A DNA stretch of 64,000 bases from Prevotella merdae (GCF_900290275.1 NZ_LT985324.1:1195971-1259970); one strand, 5' to 3'. Positions 1 through 8,577 are shown, counted from the stretch's first letter. Made by a program: numbers and translations. The notes: a model not told the origin generated them from the letters alone.

Positions 1-155
1 ACTTGTGCGATCTTTGGTTTACCTCTTCGACAGACCGATTCTACCTTTTTACAACAAAGGTACGAAACTGTCTTTAGCAATCATAGTTTTACCTTGATTA
101 TTTAGCCTAATTGCTTTCTTCTGCAAACTTAGAGTGCGTTCTGTGGGAACTAAAC

Positions 156-1454
156 TCATAATTCAAAAAATTCAGTAAATACCTTAACGCAATATTCATG
201 GTCGCGCACGCTACCAGTCTCTCTACAGCTGTGCATGGCCAGGATGGCGTTGCCCATATCTACGCCACGCAATGGGATAGACGAGGCAAGAATATTGCCG
301 AGGGTGCTACCACCTGCCACATCACTATGGTTGACAAAGCGCTGGCATGGAACACCTGCCTTGGCACACAAACTTGCAAACACGGCTGCAGAGGCAGCAT
401 CGGAAGCGTACTTCTGAGCCGCATTAAACTTGATGACCGGTCCGCCGCCAAGCATAGGATGATTGGTGGGGTCGTACTTCTCGGCATAATTTGGGTGCCA
501 TGCGTGGGCATTGTCGGCAGAAATCATGAAGGCACGCTCTACAGCCTGATAGTAAGCCTCCTCTGTTTGGCTCTGCGCCAAAGCAATGCGCTTGAGCATA
601 TACGATAGGAAGGGGCTACCTGCTCCCTGCTTAGTTTGCGAGCCCGTCTCCTCGTTGTCGAAGATGGCAAGCACTTGTGTGGTGTCGGTGTCGTGGGCAG
701 CAAGCATGGCCTCAAGACCGGCAAAACACATAGAGAGGTCGTCGAGACGTCCGGCAGAGATAAACTCGTTGTGCGCGCCGAAGGTGCAAGCAGGTGTGGT
801 GTCGGCAAGATAGAGGTCGAAGTCGAGAATGTCCTCTTGTTGGATAGGGCGCTGCTTATTTAGCTCTTCAACAATAACATTCATAAGCAAGTTGCCTGCT
901 TCAAGCTGACTGTTGATTTGTCCGAGCAACGGCAGCACATCCTTCTGCTTGCTGAGCTTTACGCCATCGTTTACCTGGCGGTTGAAGTGGATGGCAAGAT
1001 TGCTTATCTGCAGCAAGGGGCGCTTGATATGCAGTAGCATGGTCTGCGGTTGCATAACGTCTTGAGAGCGCACAATGACACGTCCGGCAAGGGTGAGCGG
1101 ACGGTCGAACCAAGTAGACATAATAGGTCCGCCATACACCTCGGTATTAAGCTTTACGAGTCCGCCCTCGCATAGCATCTCAGCATTAGGCTTGATGCGG
1201 AACGTGGGCGAGTCGGCATGTGCGCAAATCATGTGGAAACCAGCATCGGCAAGCGTTTTGGCGCCAATGCGGAAGGCAAATATAGACGAGTCGTTCTTGG
1301 TAACAAAGAAGCGGTCACCCACGTTAACCGTGCCAATAGGCAAGGCTGGGTTGAGGCGGCGGAATCCGCCAGCCTCAAGCATATCAGCGATGTTCTTAAC
1401 AGCCAGAAAATTAACTGGCGAAGCATCGAGGAAAGATAACAGTCGATTTATCAT
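156..1454 (-). CDS. apeB: M18 family aminopeptidase
   Basis: A cytosolic zinc metallo-aminopeptidase that removes N-terminal residues, preferably acidic ones in this family. The product is about 432 residues, the usual M18 length, with no signal peptide. In numbering that starts three codons earlier (GTG at 1463), the M18 metal and catalytic motifs appear in order: HADSP with His82, SAGRLDD with Asp241/242, DNEETGS with Glu271/272, SADNAHAWHPN with Asp318, and the closing MHSCRE with His411. I chose the ATG at 1454 over the GTG. The gene stands alone; the 155 bases beyond its stop hold nothing I recognise. Downstream repeats begin about 45 bases upstream of its start. Confidence 0.95.
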   Translation of the reverse strand: MINRLLSFLDASPVNFLAVKNIADMLEAGGFRRLNPALPIGTVNVGDRFFVTKNDSSIFAFRIGAKTLADAGFHMICAHADSPTFRIKPNAEMLCEGGLVKLNTEVYGGPIMSTWFDRPLTLAGRVIVRSQDVMQPQTMLLHIKRPLLQISNLAIHFNRQVNDGVKLSKQKDVLPLLGQINSQLEAGNLLMNVIVEELNKQRPIQQEDILDFDLYLADTTPACTFGAHNEFISAGRLDDLSMCFAGLEAMLAAHDTDTTQVLAIFDNEETGSQTKQGAGSPFLSYMLKRIALAQSQTEEAYYQAVERAFMISADNAHAWHPNYAEKYDPTNHPMLGGGPVIKFNAAQKYASDAASAAVFASLCAKAGVPCQRFVNHSDVAGGSTLGNILASSIPLRGVDMGNAILAMHSCRETGSVRDHEYCVKVFTEFFEL

Positions 1455-1499
1455 ATTTTTCACTATTTAATTTTTCACTTACATGTTTTTAAGTTTTTA

Positions 1500-1690
1500 T
1501 TAAGACATGAGAACAAGTTTTATTAAGACAGGAGAACAGAAGAACATGGTTTTGGGGGAAGACATGAGAACATGGTTTTTGGAAAGACATGAGAACAGAA
1601 GAACATGTTTTTGGGGAAAGACATGAGAACAAGAGAACATGATTTTTTGGAAAGACAGGAGAACAAGAGAACATGAGAAGAATGGCAAAG
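1500..1690. repeat. Degenerate AGAACA-type tandem repeat
   Basis: A low-complexity stretch in which AAGACATGAGAACA and AGAAGAACATG modules recur about every 30-60 bases, separated by short T or G runs such as GTTTTTGG. The same modules build the much longer array at 61,375-62,033. Apparent reading frames through it are low-complexity in every frame, so I do not treat them as genes. Confidence 0.85.
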
Positions 1691-1754
1691 GATTGATTGA
1701 GCAAAACGAGAACAAGAGGTTTGGTTGGGCTTTGCCCAACACTCCTTTCTTGCG

Positions 1755-1935
1755 GTTTCCTCACTTAAACCATTGGATTCTTCACTTTTCTCTTTTCGTT
1801 CTTGACTTAAACCATTGGATTCTTCACTCTTCGTTCTTCACTTTTCCCTTAACATATGGATTCTTCACTCTTCGTTCTTCACTCTTCACTTAACTATTGG
1901 ATTCTTCACTCTTCGTTCTTCACTCTTCACTTAAC
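1755..1935. repeat. Degenerate AGTGAAGA-type tandem repeat
   Basis: Read on the minus strand, this stretch repeats GTGAAGAATCC, GAACGAAGAGTGAAG and TTAAGTGAAGAG several times with small variations, for example AATCCAATGGTTTAAG, AATCCATATGTTAAG and AATCCAATAGTTAAG. It is a second repeat family, distinct from the AGAACA type just beside it. It abuts and supplies the last codons of the signal-peptide remnant at 1920-2018. Confidence 0.85.
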
Positions 1936-2018
1936 GAGCCTTGGGCAAACATGGGGGCAGGCATCTGCAAAAGTGCAGAGGCCAAGCCGAGGGTAAAGAT
2001 AGTTCGGTTGATGTTCAT
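1920..2018 (-). pseudogene. Signal-peptide remnant of an exported protein, fused to repeat
   Basis: A 32-codon reading frame from an ATG at 2018 begins MNINRTIFTLGLASALLQ and continues to MPAPMFAQ. This is a good Bacteroidales signal peptide: a basic start, a hydrophobic core and an F-A-Q cleavage site. Right after GS the codons become LSEE-stop, which come from the AGTGAAGA repeat. The mature protein is therefore missing and what remains is the 5' end of a lost exported-protein gene. An untranslated leader precedes it, but I found no clear TAnnTTTG box. Function of the lost protein is unknown. Confidence 0.6.
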
Positions 2019-2106
2019 AATAGCATTATTTTGTTGTTAGTTTATTTTTTTTACTTCTATGACTTTGAATTTCATTACATTCACAACTTGCGCAAGCAGA
2101 GTTGAT

Positions 2107-3471
2107 TTATAATTGAGACAAAGCGTAAAGAGGGAGAATTGTAACATGTCTGACAACGTCGTTGTCGGCATGATCAACATATTCGAAATGTCCAAAATTC
2201 TCTAAAGAACATCGCAAAGCTTCGGTGAGATGTTTCTCGCGCATAAAGAGCCACAGACTCTTCATTCCACCCTGCGTACCCGATTTTATCTCTATCGGCA
2301 TGATTTTGAGATTGAGGATTTCCAGATAGTCGATCTCGGCAACACTATTGCCTTTCTTTTCCCAATAAAACATTTTCTGACGCTGAACACAAGGTTTATT
2401 ACGCATAATCTCAAGTCCAGCAAGCATTTCTGTCAGCCCACCCTTATTAACCAACTCTTGTGGTGTTCCGGCCATAATAAGCTGGACGAGAGTTTGCGCC
2501 AAATTGCCCTCAAGCTGCAAAACAGCAAGCAGCAGACCGGTGTCGAGGAACAGCATCTTAAGACTCTTCTCGTCGGCCTCGGCATCAAGCGGAATGCCAT
2601 TAGCCGAAGTAGAGACAACGGGAGTGACTATTCCCGCAAGCGTAAGCAACCTTAACGCCTCTCTGATTTGGGAGCTTTGGAAATCGGTGGAAATCTGTCG
2701 GTATGTGATTTTCTCGCCCACTTGGTGACAAACACCCCTCATGGTAGTTCGCAACAAATCGGGATTGGCGCGTCGCTTGTATTTTGCGAAATCGTCCTCA
2801 TAGGTAAGAACAATATCTTCCTGAATGCTGCGACAAGCATTAAAGTCGTGAGTCTTAATCCATGCCATAACAGCCTCGGGCATTCCCCCCACAAGCATGT
2901 AGATTCTGAAGTATTCTATCAGCTTGTCGTGAAAAGCCGTATCAAGCGGATTGTCGCTATCAGCCTGATTGCGCATTTCCATTAGCCGTTGCTCTTGATT
3001 GGCCCCTAAAAACTCGTCGAAAGTCATAGGATACATAAACAAGGAATGGATTCGGCCGACCCCAAAAGTTGGAAGTTCTTGAAGCGTAAACTCGAGGAGC
3101 GACCCTGCAGCAACAACATGCAGTTCGGGATAATCCTCCTTGAAAAACCTTAAGGCCATAATGGCCTCAGGACACTCTTGTATCTCGTCCAGAAAAAGAA
3201 GAGTCTTGCCTTCCTCAATCGGGACATTAATATAACTGGCAATTTTTTGGACTATGAGATGCACATCAACATCGCCCTGAAAGAAACTCTTGACAGCCTT
3301 ATGACGCTCAAAATTAACCTCGGCAAAATACTTAAACTCCTTGCCGAAATGCCTGATGGCAGACGACTTGCCTACCTGTCGGGCACCTCGAATCAAGAGA
3401 GGCTTACGCATTACATCCTCTTTCCAAGATAGGAGCTGAGCGTCTATGTTTCTTTGTATGTATTCTCGCAT
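2107..3471 (-). CDS. AAA family ATPase with DUF4143 domain
   Basis: A cytosolic P-loop ATPase of about 454 residues, of the type common in Bacteroidales genomes and of unproven function. From the ATG at 3471 (MREYIQRN) it has Walker A GARQVGKS (residues 29-36), Walker B LLFLDEIQ (Asp95-Glu96), then a DUF4143 region ending in a nuclease-like core with AEIDYL and PIEIKSG. An earlier GTG at 3498 would add nine residues, but it lies inside the -7 promoter box TATCTTTG (3505-3498), so the mRNA probably starts downstream of it. Three 25-bp direct repeats sit just upstream and probably control it. It is monocistronic. Confidence 0.88.
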   Translation of the reverse strand: MREYIQRNIDAQLLSWKEDVMRKPLLIRGARQVGKSSAIRHFGKEFKYFAEVNFERHKAVKSFFQGDVDVHLIVQKIASYINVPIEEGKTLLFLDEIQECPEAIMALRFFKEDYPELHVVAAGSLLEFTLQELPTFGVGRIHSLFMYPMTFDEFLGANQEQRLMEMRNQADSDNPLDTAFHDKLIEYFRIYMLVGGMPEAVMAWIKTHDFNACRSIQEDIVLTYEDDFAKYKRRANPDLLRTTMRGVCHQVGEKITYRQISTDFQSSQIREALRLLTLAGIVTPVVSTSANGIPLDAEADEKSLKMLFLDTGLLLAVLQLEGNLAQTLVQLIMAGTPQELVNKGGLTEMLAGLEIMRNKPCVQRQKMFYWEKKGNSVAEIDYLEILNLKIMPIEIKSGTQGGMKSLWLFMREKHLTEALRCSLENFGHFEYVDHADNDVVRHVTILPLYALSQL

Positions 3472-3497
3472 AGTTATAAACGTTTGATTTTCAGACA

Positions 3498-3505
3498 CAA
3501 AGATA
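3498..3505 (-). promoter_or_regulatory. Bacteroidota -7 box for the DUF4143 ATPase
   Basis: The minus strand reads TATCTTTG, an exact TAnnTTTG match, 26 bases before the ATG at 3471. The nearest TTTG upstream lies within the first direct repeat but only 12 bases away, so no properly spaced -33 box is seen. The box decides the gene start, because a GTG start would overlap it. Confidence 0.6.
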
Positions 3506-3509
3506 TATA

Positions 3510-3598
3510 AAAATACTCAAATACGACTAATAATCGAGCGTAAAATACTCAAATACGACTAATAATTGTGGCCAAAATACTCAAATACGACTAATAAT
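3510..3598. repeat. Three 25-bp direct repeats upstream of the ATPase
   Basis: Three identical copies at 3510-3534, 3542-3566 and 3574-3598 share the core ACTCAAATACGACTAATAAT. They have a 32-bp period and two different 7-bp spacers. The set runs from 5 bases upstream of the -7 box to near the end of the upstream FKBP gene. Phased repeats beside a promoter suggest binding sites for a regulator or for the ATPase itself; that role is inferred. Confidence 0.9.
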
Positions 3599-3610
3599 CT
3601 AAGACAGTAT

Positions 3611-4009
3611 CTAAGCAATACCCAGTAATTCTATCTCGAAAATAAGCGTTGAGCCGCCGGGGATTCCAGGCTGCGAGAACTTGCCGTAGCCCATGTCGGC
3701 AGGGATGTAAACCTCCCACTTGTCGCCAACGCACATCTGCTGCATAGCGACAATCCATCCTTCTATAAGATCGCACAGGCGTACAGCCAAAGGAGCTCCG
3801 CCACGACTGGAGTCGAACTTCTTGCCATTGATGGTGCGGCCCGTATAATGAGCGGTTACTATACTGCGAGGTGTAGGATGCTTGCCGTCGGCATTGCCCT
3901 GTGACAACACCTTATAATAAATGCCACGAGGAAGAGCCATTACGCCCTCCTCCTGAGCTTTGGCAGCAAGCCATTCGAGGTTTGCCTTAGCGTATTCACG
4001 TTTGTTCAT
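3611..4009 (-). CDS. FKBP-type peptidyl-prolyl isomerase
   Basis: A 132-residue cytosolic prolyl isomerase without signal peptide. A short helical N-terminus is followed by one FKBP domain: the VTAHYTGRTINGKKFDSS strand, the IEGWIVAMQQM helix, and VYIPADMGYG. The end IPGGSTLIFEIELL is the typical FKBP C-terminus. It lies 19 bases downstream of the SDR gene on the same strand, so the two are probably co-transcribed. Confidence 0.92.
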   Translation of the reverse strand: MNKREYAKANLEWLAAKAQEEGVMALPRGIYYKVLSQGNADGKHPTPRSIVTAHYTGRTINGKKFDSSRGGAPLAVRLCDLIEGWIVAMQQMCVGDKWEVYIPADMGYGKFSQPGIPGGSTLIFEIELLGIA

Positions 4010-4028
4010 ATTGACAGTTGATTAGTTT

Positions 4029-4790
4029 TTACTTCTCTCTGTGCACCACAGTTCCGTTGGCCTGATGTGTGGCAAGAACCAACACTTCGGCTATCTGGAC
4101 ATGCTCGGGAGCGCTTGCAGCATAGAAGGCAACATCGGCGATGTCGGCACCACGCAGAGGCTCGATGCCCTTGTAAACATTGTCGGCACGCTGGTTGTCG
4201 CCATGGAAACGAACATTAGAGAAATTGGTTTCTACAAGTCCCGGCTTAAGATTGGTAACACGCACACGTGTGTGAGCCACATCAATACGCAAGCCATCGG
4301 TCAAGGCCTTGACGGCAGCCTTTGTGGCACAATAAACACCACCACCTGCATAAGCAGCGTCGCCAGCCACACTACCTATGTTAATAACATGACCATGGTT
4401 GAGGCTGACCATCTGTGGAACAACAAGACGCGTCATGTTGAGCAGACCCTTTATGTTGGTGTCAATCATCTCGTCCCAGTCCTGAAAACTACCTTCGTAC
4501 TCGGGCTCAAGACCGCGCGCAAGACCAGCATTATTGATGAGCACATCAATAGGCTTGAAACTCTCGGGGATGCTGTTGACAGCCTCGCGAGTGGCATTGC
4601 GGTCGCAAACATCAAACGCAAGAGCAAGAACAGAAACGCCCTCGGTCACAAGCTCGGCCTTAAGCGCCTGAAGCTTGTCGGCTGTACGACCCGTAATTAT
4701 AATATTGTAGCCACCATTGGCAAAACGACGTGCACAAGCCTCGCCTATTCCGCTTGTGGCACCAGTGATAAGAGCTGTTTTTCTTTCCAT
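4029..4790 (-). CDS. SDR family NAD(P)-dependent oxidoreductase (YdfG-like)
   Basis: A 253-residue classical short-chain dehydrogenase. It has the nucleotide-binding motif TGATSGIG near the N-terminus, the NNAG motif, a catalytic Ser in NIGSVAG and the active-site Tyr-Lys in YCATK, followed by the LKPGLVETNFS segment. The closest well-known relatives oxidise L-allo-threonine, L-serine or 3-hydroxy acids with NADP; the substrate here is not provable from sequence. It is the first gene of a likely two-gene unit with the FKBP gene and is transcribed divergently from rfbC. Confidence 0.93.
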   Translation of the reverse strand: MERKTALITGATSGIGEACARRFANGGYNIIITGRTADKLQALKAELVTEGVSVLALAFDVCDRNATREAVNSIPESFKPIDVLINNAGLARGLEPEYEGSFQDWDEMIDTNIKGLLNMTRLVVPQMVSLNHGHVINIGSVAGDAAYAGGGVYCATKAAVKALTDGLRIDVAHTRVRVTNLKPGLVETNFSNVRFHGDNQRADNVYKGIEPLRGADIADVAFYAASAPEHVQIAEVLVLATHQANGTVVHREK

Positions 4791-4879
4791 GATTATTGAT
4801 ATTTATTAGAGTTTTATATTATTTGCTATCGAATGTTAGTTTATTCGCTATTTGATTGCAAAGTTAAAGAATAAATACG

Positions 4880-4887
4880 TAACTTTG
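4880..4887 (+). promoter_or_regulatory. Putative rfbC promoter (-7 box)
   Basis: TAACTTTG lies 40 bases before the rfbC ATG, an exact match to the Bacteroidota -7 element. A TTGC lies about 20 bases further upstream as a weak -33 box. The region is the intergenic space divergent from the SDR gene. Confidence 0.6.
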
Positions 4888-4927
4888 CATTGTTTACAAA
4901 TAAAAACATACATACAATAATCCTTCT

Positions 4928-5497
4928 ATGGAAGTAATAAAAACAGGAATAGATGGCGTGGTGATAATAGAGCCACGTATCTTTAAGGATGCAAGAGGCT
5001 ATTTCTTTGAAAGCTATTCGCAACGCGAGTTTGAGGAGAAAATAGGCAAGATAGACTTTTGTCAGGACAACGAAAGCATGTCGTCGTACGGCGTGATGCG
5101 CGGTCTGCATTTCCAACGTCCGCCCTTCACACAGAGCAAGCTTGTGCGCTGCGTAAAAGGACGCGTGTTGGATGTGGCTGTGGATATACGCAAGGGATCG
5201 CCAACTTACGGCAAGCATGTGGCTGTGGAGCTGACCGAAGACAACCACAGACAATTCTTCGTTCCACGCGGATTTGCACACGGATTTGCCGTGCTAAGCG
5301 ATGTGGCTGTGTTTCAATACAAATGCGACAACTTCTATCATCCTGAAGCAGATGGAGGAATTTCAATACTTGACGACTCATTGGGAATAGACTGGCGCAT
5401 ACCTACCGACAAGGCTATACTGAGCGAGAAGGACACCAAGCACGAACTGCTGAAGGATTTTGACTCGCCATTCAGTATAGACACGCCATTGTACTAA
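4928..5497 (+). CDS. rfbC: dTDP-4-dehydrorhamnose 3,5-epimerase
   Basis: Third enzyme of dTDP-L-rhamnose synthesis: it epimerises C3 and C5 of dTDP-4-keto-6-deoxyglucose. The 189-residue cupin protein is full length, with the substrate motifs FKDARGYFFE, GVMRGLHFQ (catalytic His), VLDVAVDIRKGSPTYG and FVPRGFAHGF, and a Tyr in the FQYKCDNFY segment. It opens an rfbC-rfbD-rfbB run on the plus strand. The pathway's first gene, rfbA, is not in the window. Confidence 0.96.
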   Translation: MEVIKTGIDGVVIIEPRIFKDARGYFFESYSQREFEEKIGKIDFCQDNESMSSYGVMRGLHFQRPPFTQSKLVRCVKGRVLDVAVDIRKGSPTYGKHVAVELTEDNHRQFFVPRGFAHGFAVLSDVAVFQYKCDNFYHPEADGGISILDDSLGIDWRIPTDKAILSEKDTKHELLKDFDSPFSIDTPLY

Positions 5498-5532
5498 ATA
5501 ATGATGTTTGAAACGACAAAAAAAACAATACG

Positions 5533-6411
5533 ATGAACATTCTTGTTACTGGAGCCAACGGACAACTCGGACACGAGATGCAACGTGTGGCTAAAAACAG
5601 CCAACATACTTTTACGTTTACTGACGTTGCCGAGGGCTACAAGAAACTCGACATTACCAATATCGACGCCATACGCGAGATGGTGAAGGAGCTTGGCATA
5701 AAGCTGATTGTAAACTGCGCCGCCTACACTAATGTGGACAAGGCTGAATCGGACTACGACACGGCCAATATGCTGAACAATACAGCTGCTGGCAACCTTG
5801 CAGCAGCAATGAAAGAAGTGGACGGAACGCTGATTCACATCAGTACCGACTATGTGTTCAAAGGCGACCGCAACACGCCTTGCCGCGAGGATTGGGCCAC
5901 AAACCCTCTGGGTGTTTATGGCAAGACAAAACTGGCTGGCGAGAAGGCTATAGAAGCTACCGGATGCAAACATATCATAATACGCACGGCGTGGCTCTAC
6001 TCGCAATGGGGCAAGAACTTTGTGAAGACAATGCAGAATCTGACGGCAACAAAGGACTCGCTGAAGGTGGTGTTCGACCAAGTGGGAACACCAACATTTG
6101 CAGGCGACCTGGCCGACGTGATTGCACACATCATCAACACAAACCAACTGGAGAAGACGGGCATTTACCATTTCTCCAACGAGGGAGTGTGCTCATGGTT
6201 CGACTTTGCAAAACTGATTTGCGAAATGTCGGGCAACACATGCGATATACAACCTTGCTACAGCGAGGAATTCCCCAGTCCGGTAGAACGTCCGCACTTC
6301 TCTGTGCTGGACAAGTCGAAGCTGAAGAAAACATTCGGCTTTAAGGTGCCATACTGGACCGACTCGCTAAAGGTGTGCATCAAGCAACTAAACGACTCTA
6401 CAAACAACTAA
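5533..6411 (+). CDS. rfbD: dTDP-4-dehydrorhamnose reductase
   Basis: Last step of dTDP-L-rhamnose synthesis: NAD(P)H-dependent reduction of the C4 keto group. The 292-residue extended-SDR fold begins MNILVTGANGQLGHE, followed by the VNCAAYTNVDKAE segment, STDYVF and the catalytic YGKTK. It starts 35 bases after rfbC and ends 26 bases before rfbB, consistent with one transcript supplying rhamnose for surface polysaccharide. Confidence 0.96.
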   Translation: MNILVTGANGQLGHEMQRVAKNSQHTFTFTDVAEGYKKLDITNIDAIREMVKELGIKLIVNCAAYTNVDKAESDYDTANMLNNTAAGNLAAAMKEVDGTLIHISTDYVFKGDRNTPCREDWATNPLGVYGKTKLAGEKAIEATGCKHIIIRTAWLYSQWGKNFVKTMQNLTATKDSLKVVFDQVGTPTFAGDLADVIAHIINTNQLEKTGIYHFSNEGVCSWFDFAKLICEMSGNTCDIQPCYSEEFPSPVERPHFSVLDKSKLKKTFGFKVPYWTDSLKVCIKQLNDSTNN

Positions 6412-6437
6412 TCGTTACACATTAATAATTAAATTTT

Positions 6438-7568
6438 ATGAGAAGTATCATTATCACAGGTGGCGCCGGATTTATTGGTTCGCACGTAGTTAGACTCTTT
6501 GTGAACAAGTATCCCGACTACCGCATAATAAACCTCGACAAGCTGACTTACGCTGGCAATCTTGCCAACCTAAAGGACATCGAGGACCGCGATAACTATA
6601 CATTTGTGAAAGGCGACATATGCGACTTTGAGCTGGTGATGGACCTTATGAAGAAGTATGAGGTGAATGGCATTATTCACCTTGCAGCCGAGAGTCATGT
6701 AGACCGCTCGATAAAAGACCCGTTCACATTTGCACGCACAAACGTTATGGGAACACTAACCCTGCTGCAAGCTGCAAAACTGTACTGGGAAAGTCTGCCT
6801 GAGAAATACGACGGCAAGATGTTCTACCATATTTCTACCGATGAGGTGTACGGAGCTCTTGAGCTGACAAATCCAGAAGGCATAGAGAGTCCGTTCACTA
6901 CAAAGGCTTCGTCGGACCACCATCACGCTTACGGCAAGGACTTCTTTACGGAGGAAACAAAATACAATCCACACTCGCCCTACTCTGCCTCAAAGGCTTC
7001 GTCAGACCACTTTGTACGAGCTTTCCACGACACTTACGGAATGCCTACCATCGTGACCAACTGCTCAAACAATTATGGCCCGTACCAGTTCCCTGAGAAA
7101 CTGATTCCACTATTCATCAACAACATACGCCACCGCAAGCCATTGCCAGTATATGGCGAGGGACTGAACGTGCGCGACTGGCTGTATGTTGAGGATCATG
7201 CACGAGCCATCGACTTGATATTCCACAATGGCAAGGTGGCCGACACTTACAACATAGGCGGATTTAACGAGTGGAAGAACATCGACATCATACATGTACT
7301 TATAAAGACCGTAGACCGACTGCTGGGACGCAAGGAGGGCGAGGACCTCAACCTTATAACCCACGTAACCGACCGTATGGGACACGACATGCGCTACGCT
7401 ATTGATTCGCGCAAACTACAACGCGAACTTGGATGGGAGCCTTCGTTGCAATTTGAGGAAGGCATAGAGAAGACCGTACGCTGGTATCTTGACAACCAGG
7501 CATGGATGGACAACGTAACGTCGGGCGACTATCAGAAATACTACGACGACATGTATCAGAACCGTTAA
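6438..7568 (+). CDS. rfbB: dTDP-glucose 4,6-dehydratase
   Basis: Second enzyme of the dTDP-rhamnose pathway. The 376-residue extended SDR has the NAD motif GGAGFIGSH at the N-terminus, the catalytic STDEVYG (Asp-Glu pair) and the YSASK Tyr-Lys. An insert of roughly 20 residues between STDEVYG and YSASK, rich in His and aromatic residues, makes it slightly longer than E. coli RfbB; this is common in Bacteroidales copies as far as I know. It is the last gene of the rfb run, followed by a strong hairpin. Confidence 0.96.
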   Translation: MRSIIITGGAGFIGSHVVRLFVNKYPDYRIINLDKLTYAGNLANLKDIEDRDNYTFVKGDICDFELVMDLMKKYEVNGIIHLAAESHVDRSIKDPFTFARTNVMGTLTLLQAAKLYWESLPEKYDGKMFYHISTDEVYGALELTNPEGIESPFTTKASSDHHHAYGKDFFTEETKYNPHSPYSASKASSDHFVRAFHDTYGMPTIVTNCSNNYGPYQFPEKLIPLFINNIRHRKPLPVYGEGLNVRDWLYVEDHARAIDLIFHNGKVADTYNIGGFNEWKNIDIIHVLIKTVDRLLGRKEGEDLNLITHVTDRMGHDMRYAIDSRKLQRELGWEPSLQFEEGIEKTVRWYLDNQAWMDNVTSGDYQKYYDDMYQNR

Positions 7569-7610
7569 AACCGTTTATCGGAACTAAATAAAATACATTA
7601 CTATACATTA

Positions 7611-7656
7611 TACAATAAGAGGCTATGACAAGATTTTGTTGTAGCCTCTTATTGTA
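7611..7656 (+). terminator. Hairpin after rfbB
   Basis: A 15-bp perfect stem (7611-7625 with 7642-7656, containing AAGAGGCTA/TAGCCTCTT) starts 43 bases after the rfbB stop. The loop can form a further ACAA/TTGT pairing. No long T-run follows, so termination is inferred mainly from stem strength and position. Confidence 0.6.
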
Positions 7657-7674
7657 TTGTTAGCATACAAGCAC

Positions 7675-7706
7675 AAAAAAGGCGGTGTCAAATTAATGAC
7701 ACCGCC
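7675..7706 (-). terminator. Intrinsic terminator of the rpmB-rpmG-DUF4295 unit
   Basis: A perfect 10-bp stem (GGCGGTGTCA at 7681-7690 with its complement at 7697-7706) has a 6-base loop. On the minus strand it is followed by six Ts (7680-7675). It lies 35 bases past the DUF4295 stop. Confidence 0.85.
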
Positions 7707-7740
7707 TTAAATATCTGTAGTTGTAAGATTTCTAAAAGAA

Positions 7741-7899
7741 TTACTTCTTGAAGAAGTCCTTAGCAGCCTCGTTAGGAACCATACGCTCGTCGAAAACATA
7801 AGCGCCGGTCTTAGGGCTCTTTACCATCTTGATAACCTTTGTATATGCGCGACCGTCCGATGAACCTTCATGGAGGGTAGCGACCGCTTTCTTTGCCAT
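7741..7899 (-). CDS. DUF4295 family small protein
   Basis: A 52-residue basic protein beginning MAKKAVATLHEGSSDGR and ending AAKDFFKK. It matches my knowledge of the Bacteroidota-specific DUF4295 family, which is almost always encoded right after L28 and L33. This placement suggests a ribosome-associated role; no biochemical function is established to my knowledge. It starts 13 bases after the L33 stop. Confidence 0.88.
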   Translation of the reverse strand: MAKKAVATLHEGSSDGRAYTKVIKMVKSPKTGAYVFDERMVPNEAAKDFFKK

Positions 7900-7912
7900 A
7901 TCTTAAACGTTA

Positions 7913-8104
7913 TTACTTAATCTCCTTGTGAAGAGTCATCTTCTTAAGGATAGGGTTATACTTCATTAATTCCATACGGTCCGGAGTATTCTTACGATTC
8001 TTGGTAGTCACGTAACGGCTTGTTCCAGGCATACCGCTGTTCTTCATTTCAGTGCACTCCAGAATAACCTGTACTCTGTTGCCTTTTGCTTTCTTAGATG
8101 CCAT
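7913..8104 (-). CDS. rpmG: 50S ribosomal protein L33
   Basis: A 63-residue ribosomal protein beginning [18 protein letters not shown] and ending [16 protein letters not shown], the characteristic L33 C-terminus. It has a single Cys, so it is the zinc-free (C-minus) type that lacks the four-Cys ribbon. It starts 4 bases after the L28 stop, in the L28-L33-DUF4295 unit. Confidence 0.95.
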   Translation of the reverse strand: MASKKAKGNRVQVILECTEMKNSGMPGTSRYVTTKNRKNTPDRMELMKYNPILKKMTLHKEIK

Positions 8105-8108
8105 TTAC

Positions 8109-8372
8109 TTATTCTCCTATAACTTTAATGTCACTCCAGTCACAATAGCCTTTAGACACAGCCTGCTTAAGGGCAGCGTCCAAGCCCACTTTGTTAATAA
8201 GACGCAGACCCGCTGCGCTAATCTTGAGGCTAATCCAGCAGCTCTCCTCTACATAGTAGAACTTCTTGCTGAACAAGTTCACATCGAAAGAACGCTTTGT
8301 GCGATGCTTTGAGTGTGATACGTTGTTACCTATCTGGGCTTTCTTTCCCGTAATCTGACAAATTTTCGACAT
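8109..8372 (-). CDS. rpmB: 50S ribosomal protein L28
   Basis: An 87-residue large-subunit protein with the typical start [11 protein letters not shown], the [11 protein letters not shown] basic loop and the [14 protein letters not shown] core. It is the first gene of the L28-L33-DUF4295 unit, driven by a consensus promoter 51 bases upstream. Confidence 0.95.
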   Translation of the reverse strand: MSKICQITGKKAQIGNNVSHSKHRTKRSFDVNLFSKKFYYVEESCWISLKISAAGLRLINKVGLDAALKQAVSKGYCDWSDIKVIGE

Positions 8373-8422
8373 TTCTATCTTCTTTTTTGTATTCGTTTTT
8401 GATACCTATTCCAAACAGGATG

Positions 8423-8453
8423 CAAAATTAGCGACTTTTTCTGAAATGACAAA
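8423..8453 (-). promoter_or_regulatory. Consensus promoter of rpmB
   Basis: On the minus strand TTTG (8453-8450), exactly 19 bases and TAATTTTG (8430-8423) give a full match to the Bacteroidota sigma-A consensus. The leader to the rpmB ATG is about 45 bases. Confidence 0.85.
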
Positions 8454-8577
8454 ACATTCTCTTAACTAATATTGTTTATTTAATGTTTTTTTTGTTTTCA
8501 GACAGTATAAAGTGCTATTGCATTGACTTTTACCTATTTAAATACATATTTTGGGGGCAGACACGGGGCTTGATTTG

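Noticed and set aside
1489..1893. Several reading frames of 80-90 codons on both strands within the first repeat region
   Set aside because: They translate the AGAACA and AGTGAAGA repeats into low-complexity Cys/Ser/Phe-rich peptides, which appear equally in several frames. No start context or family resemblance was found.
3510..3598. CRISPR array candidate
   Set aside because: Three 25-bp repeats have spacers of only 7 bases and no cas genes lie nearby; they are promoter-proximal direct repeats.
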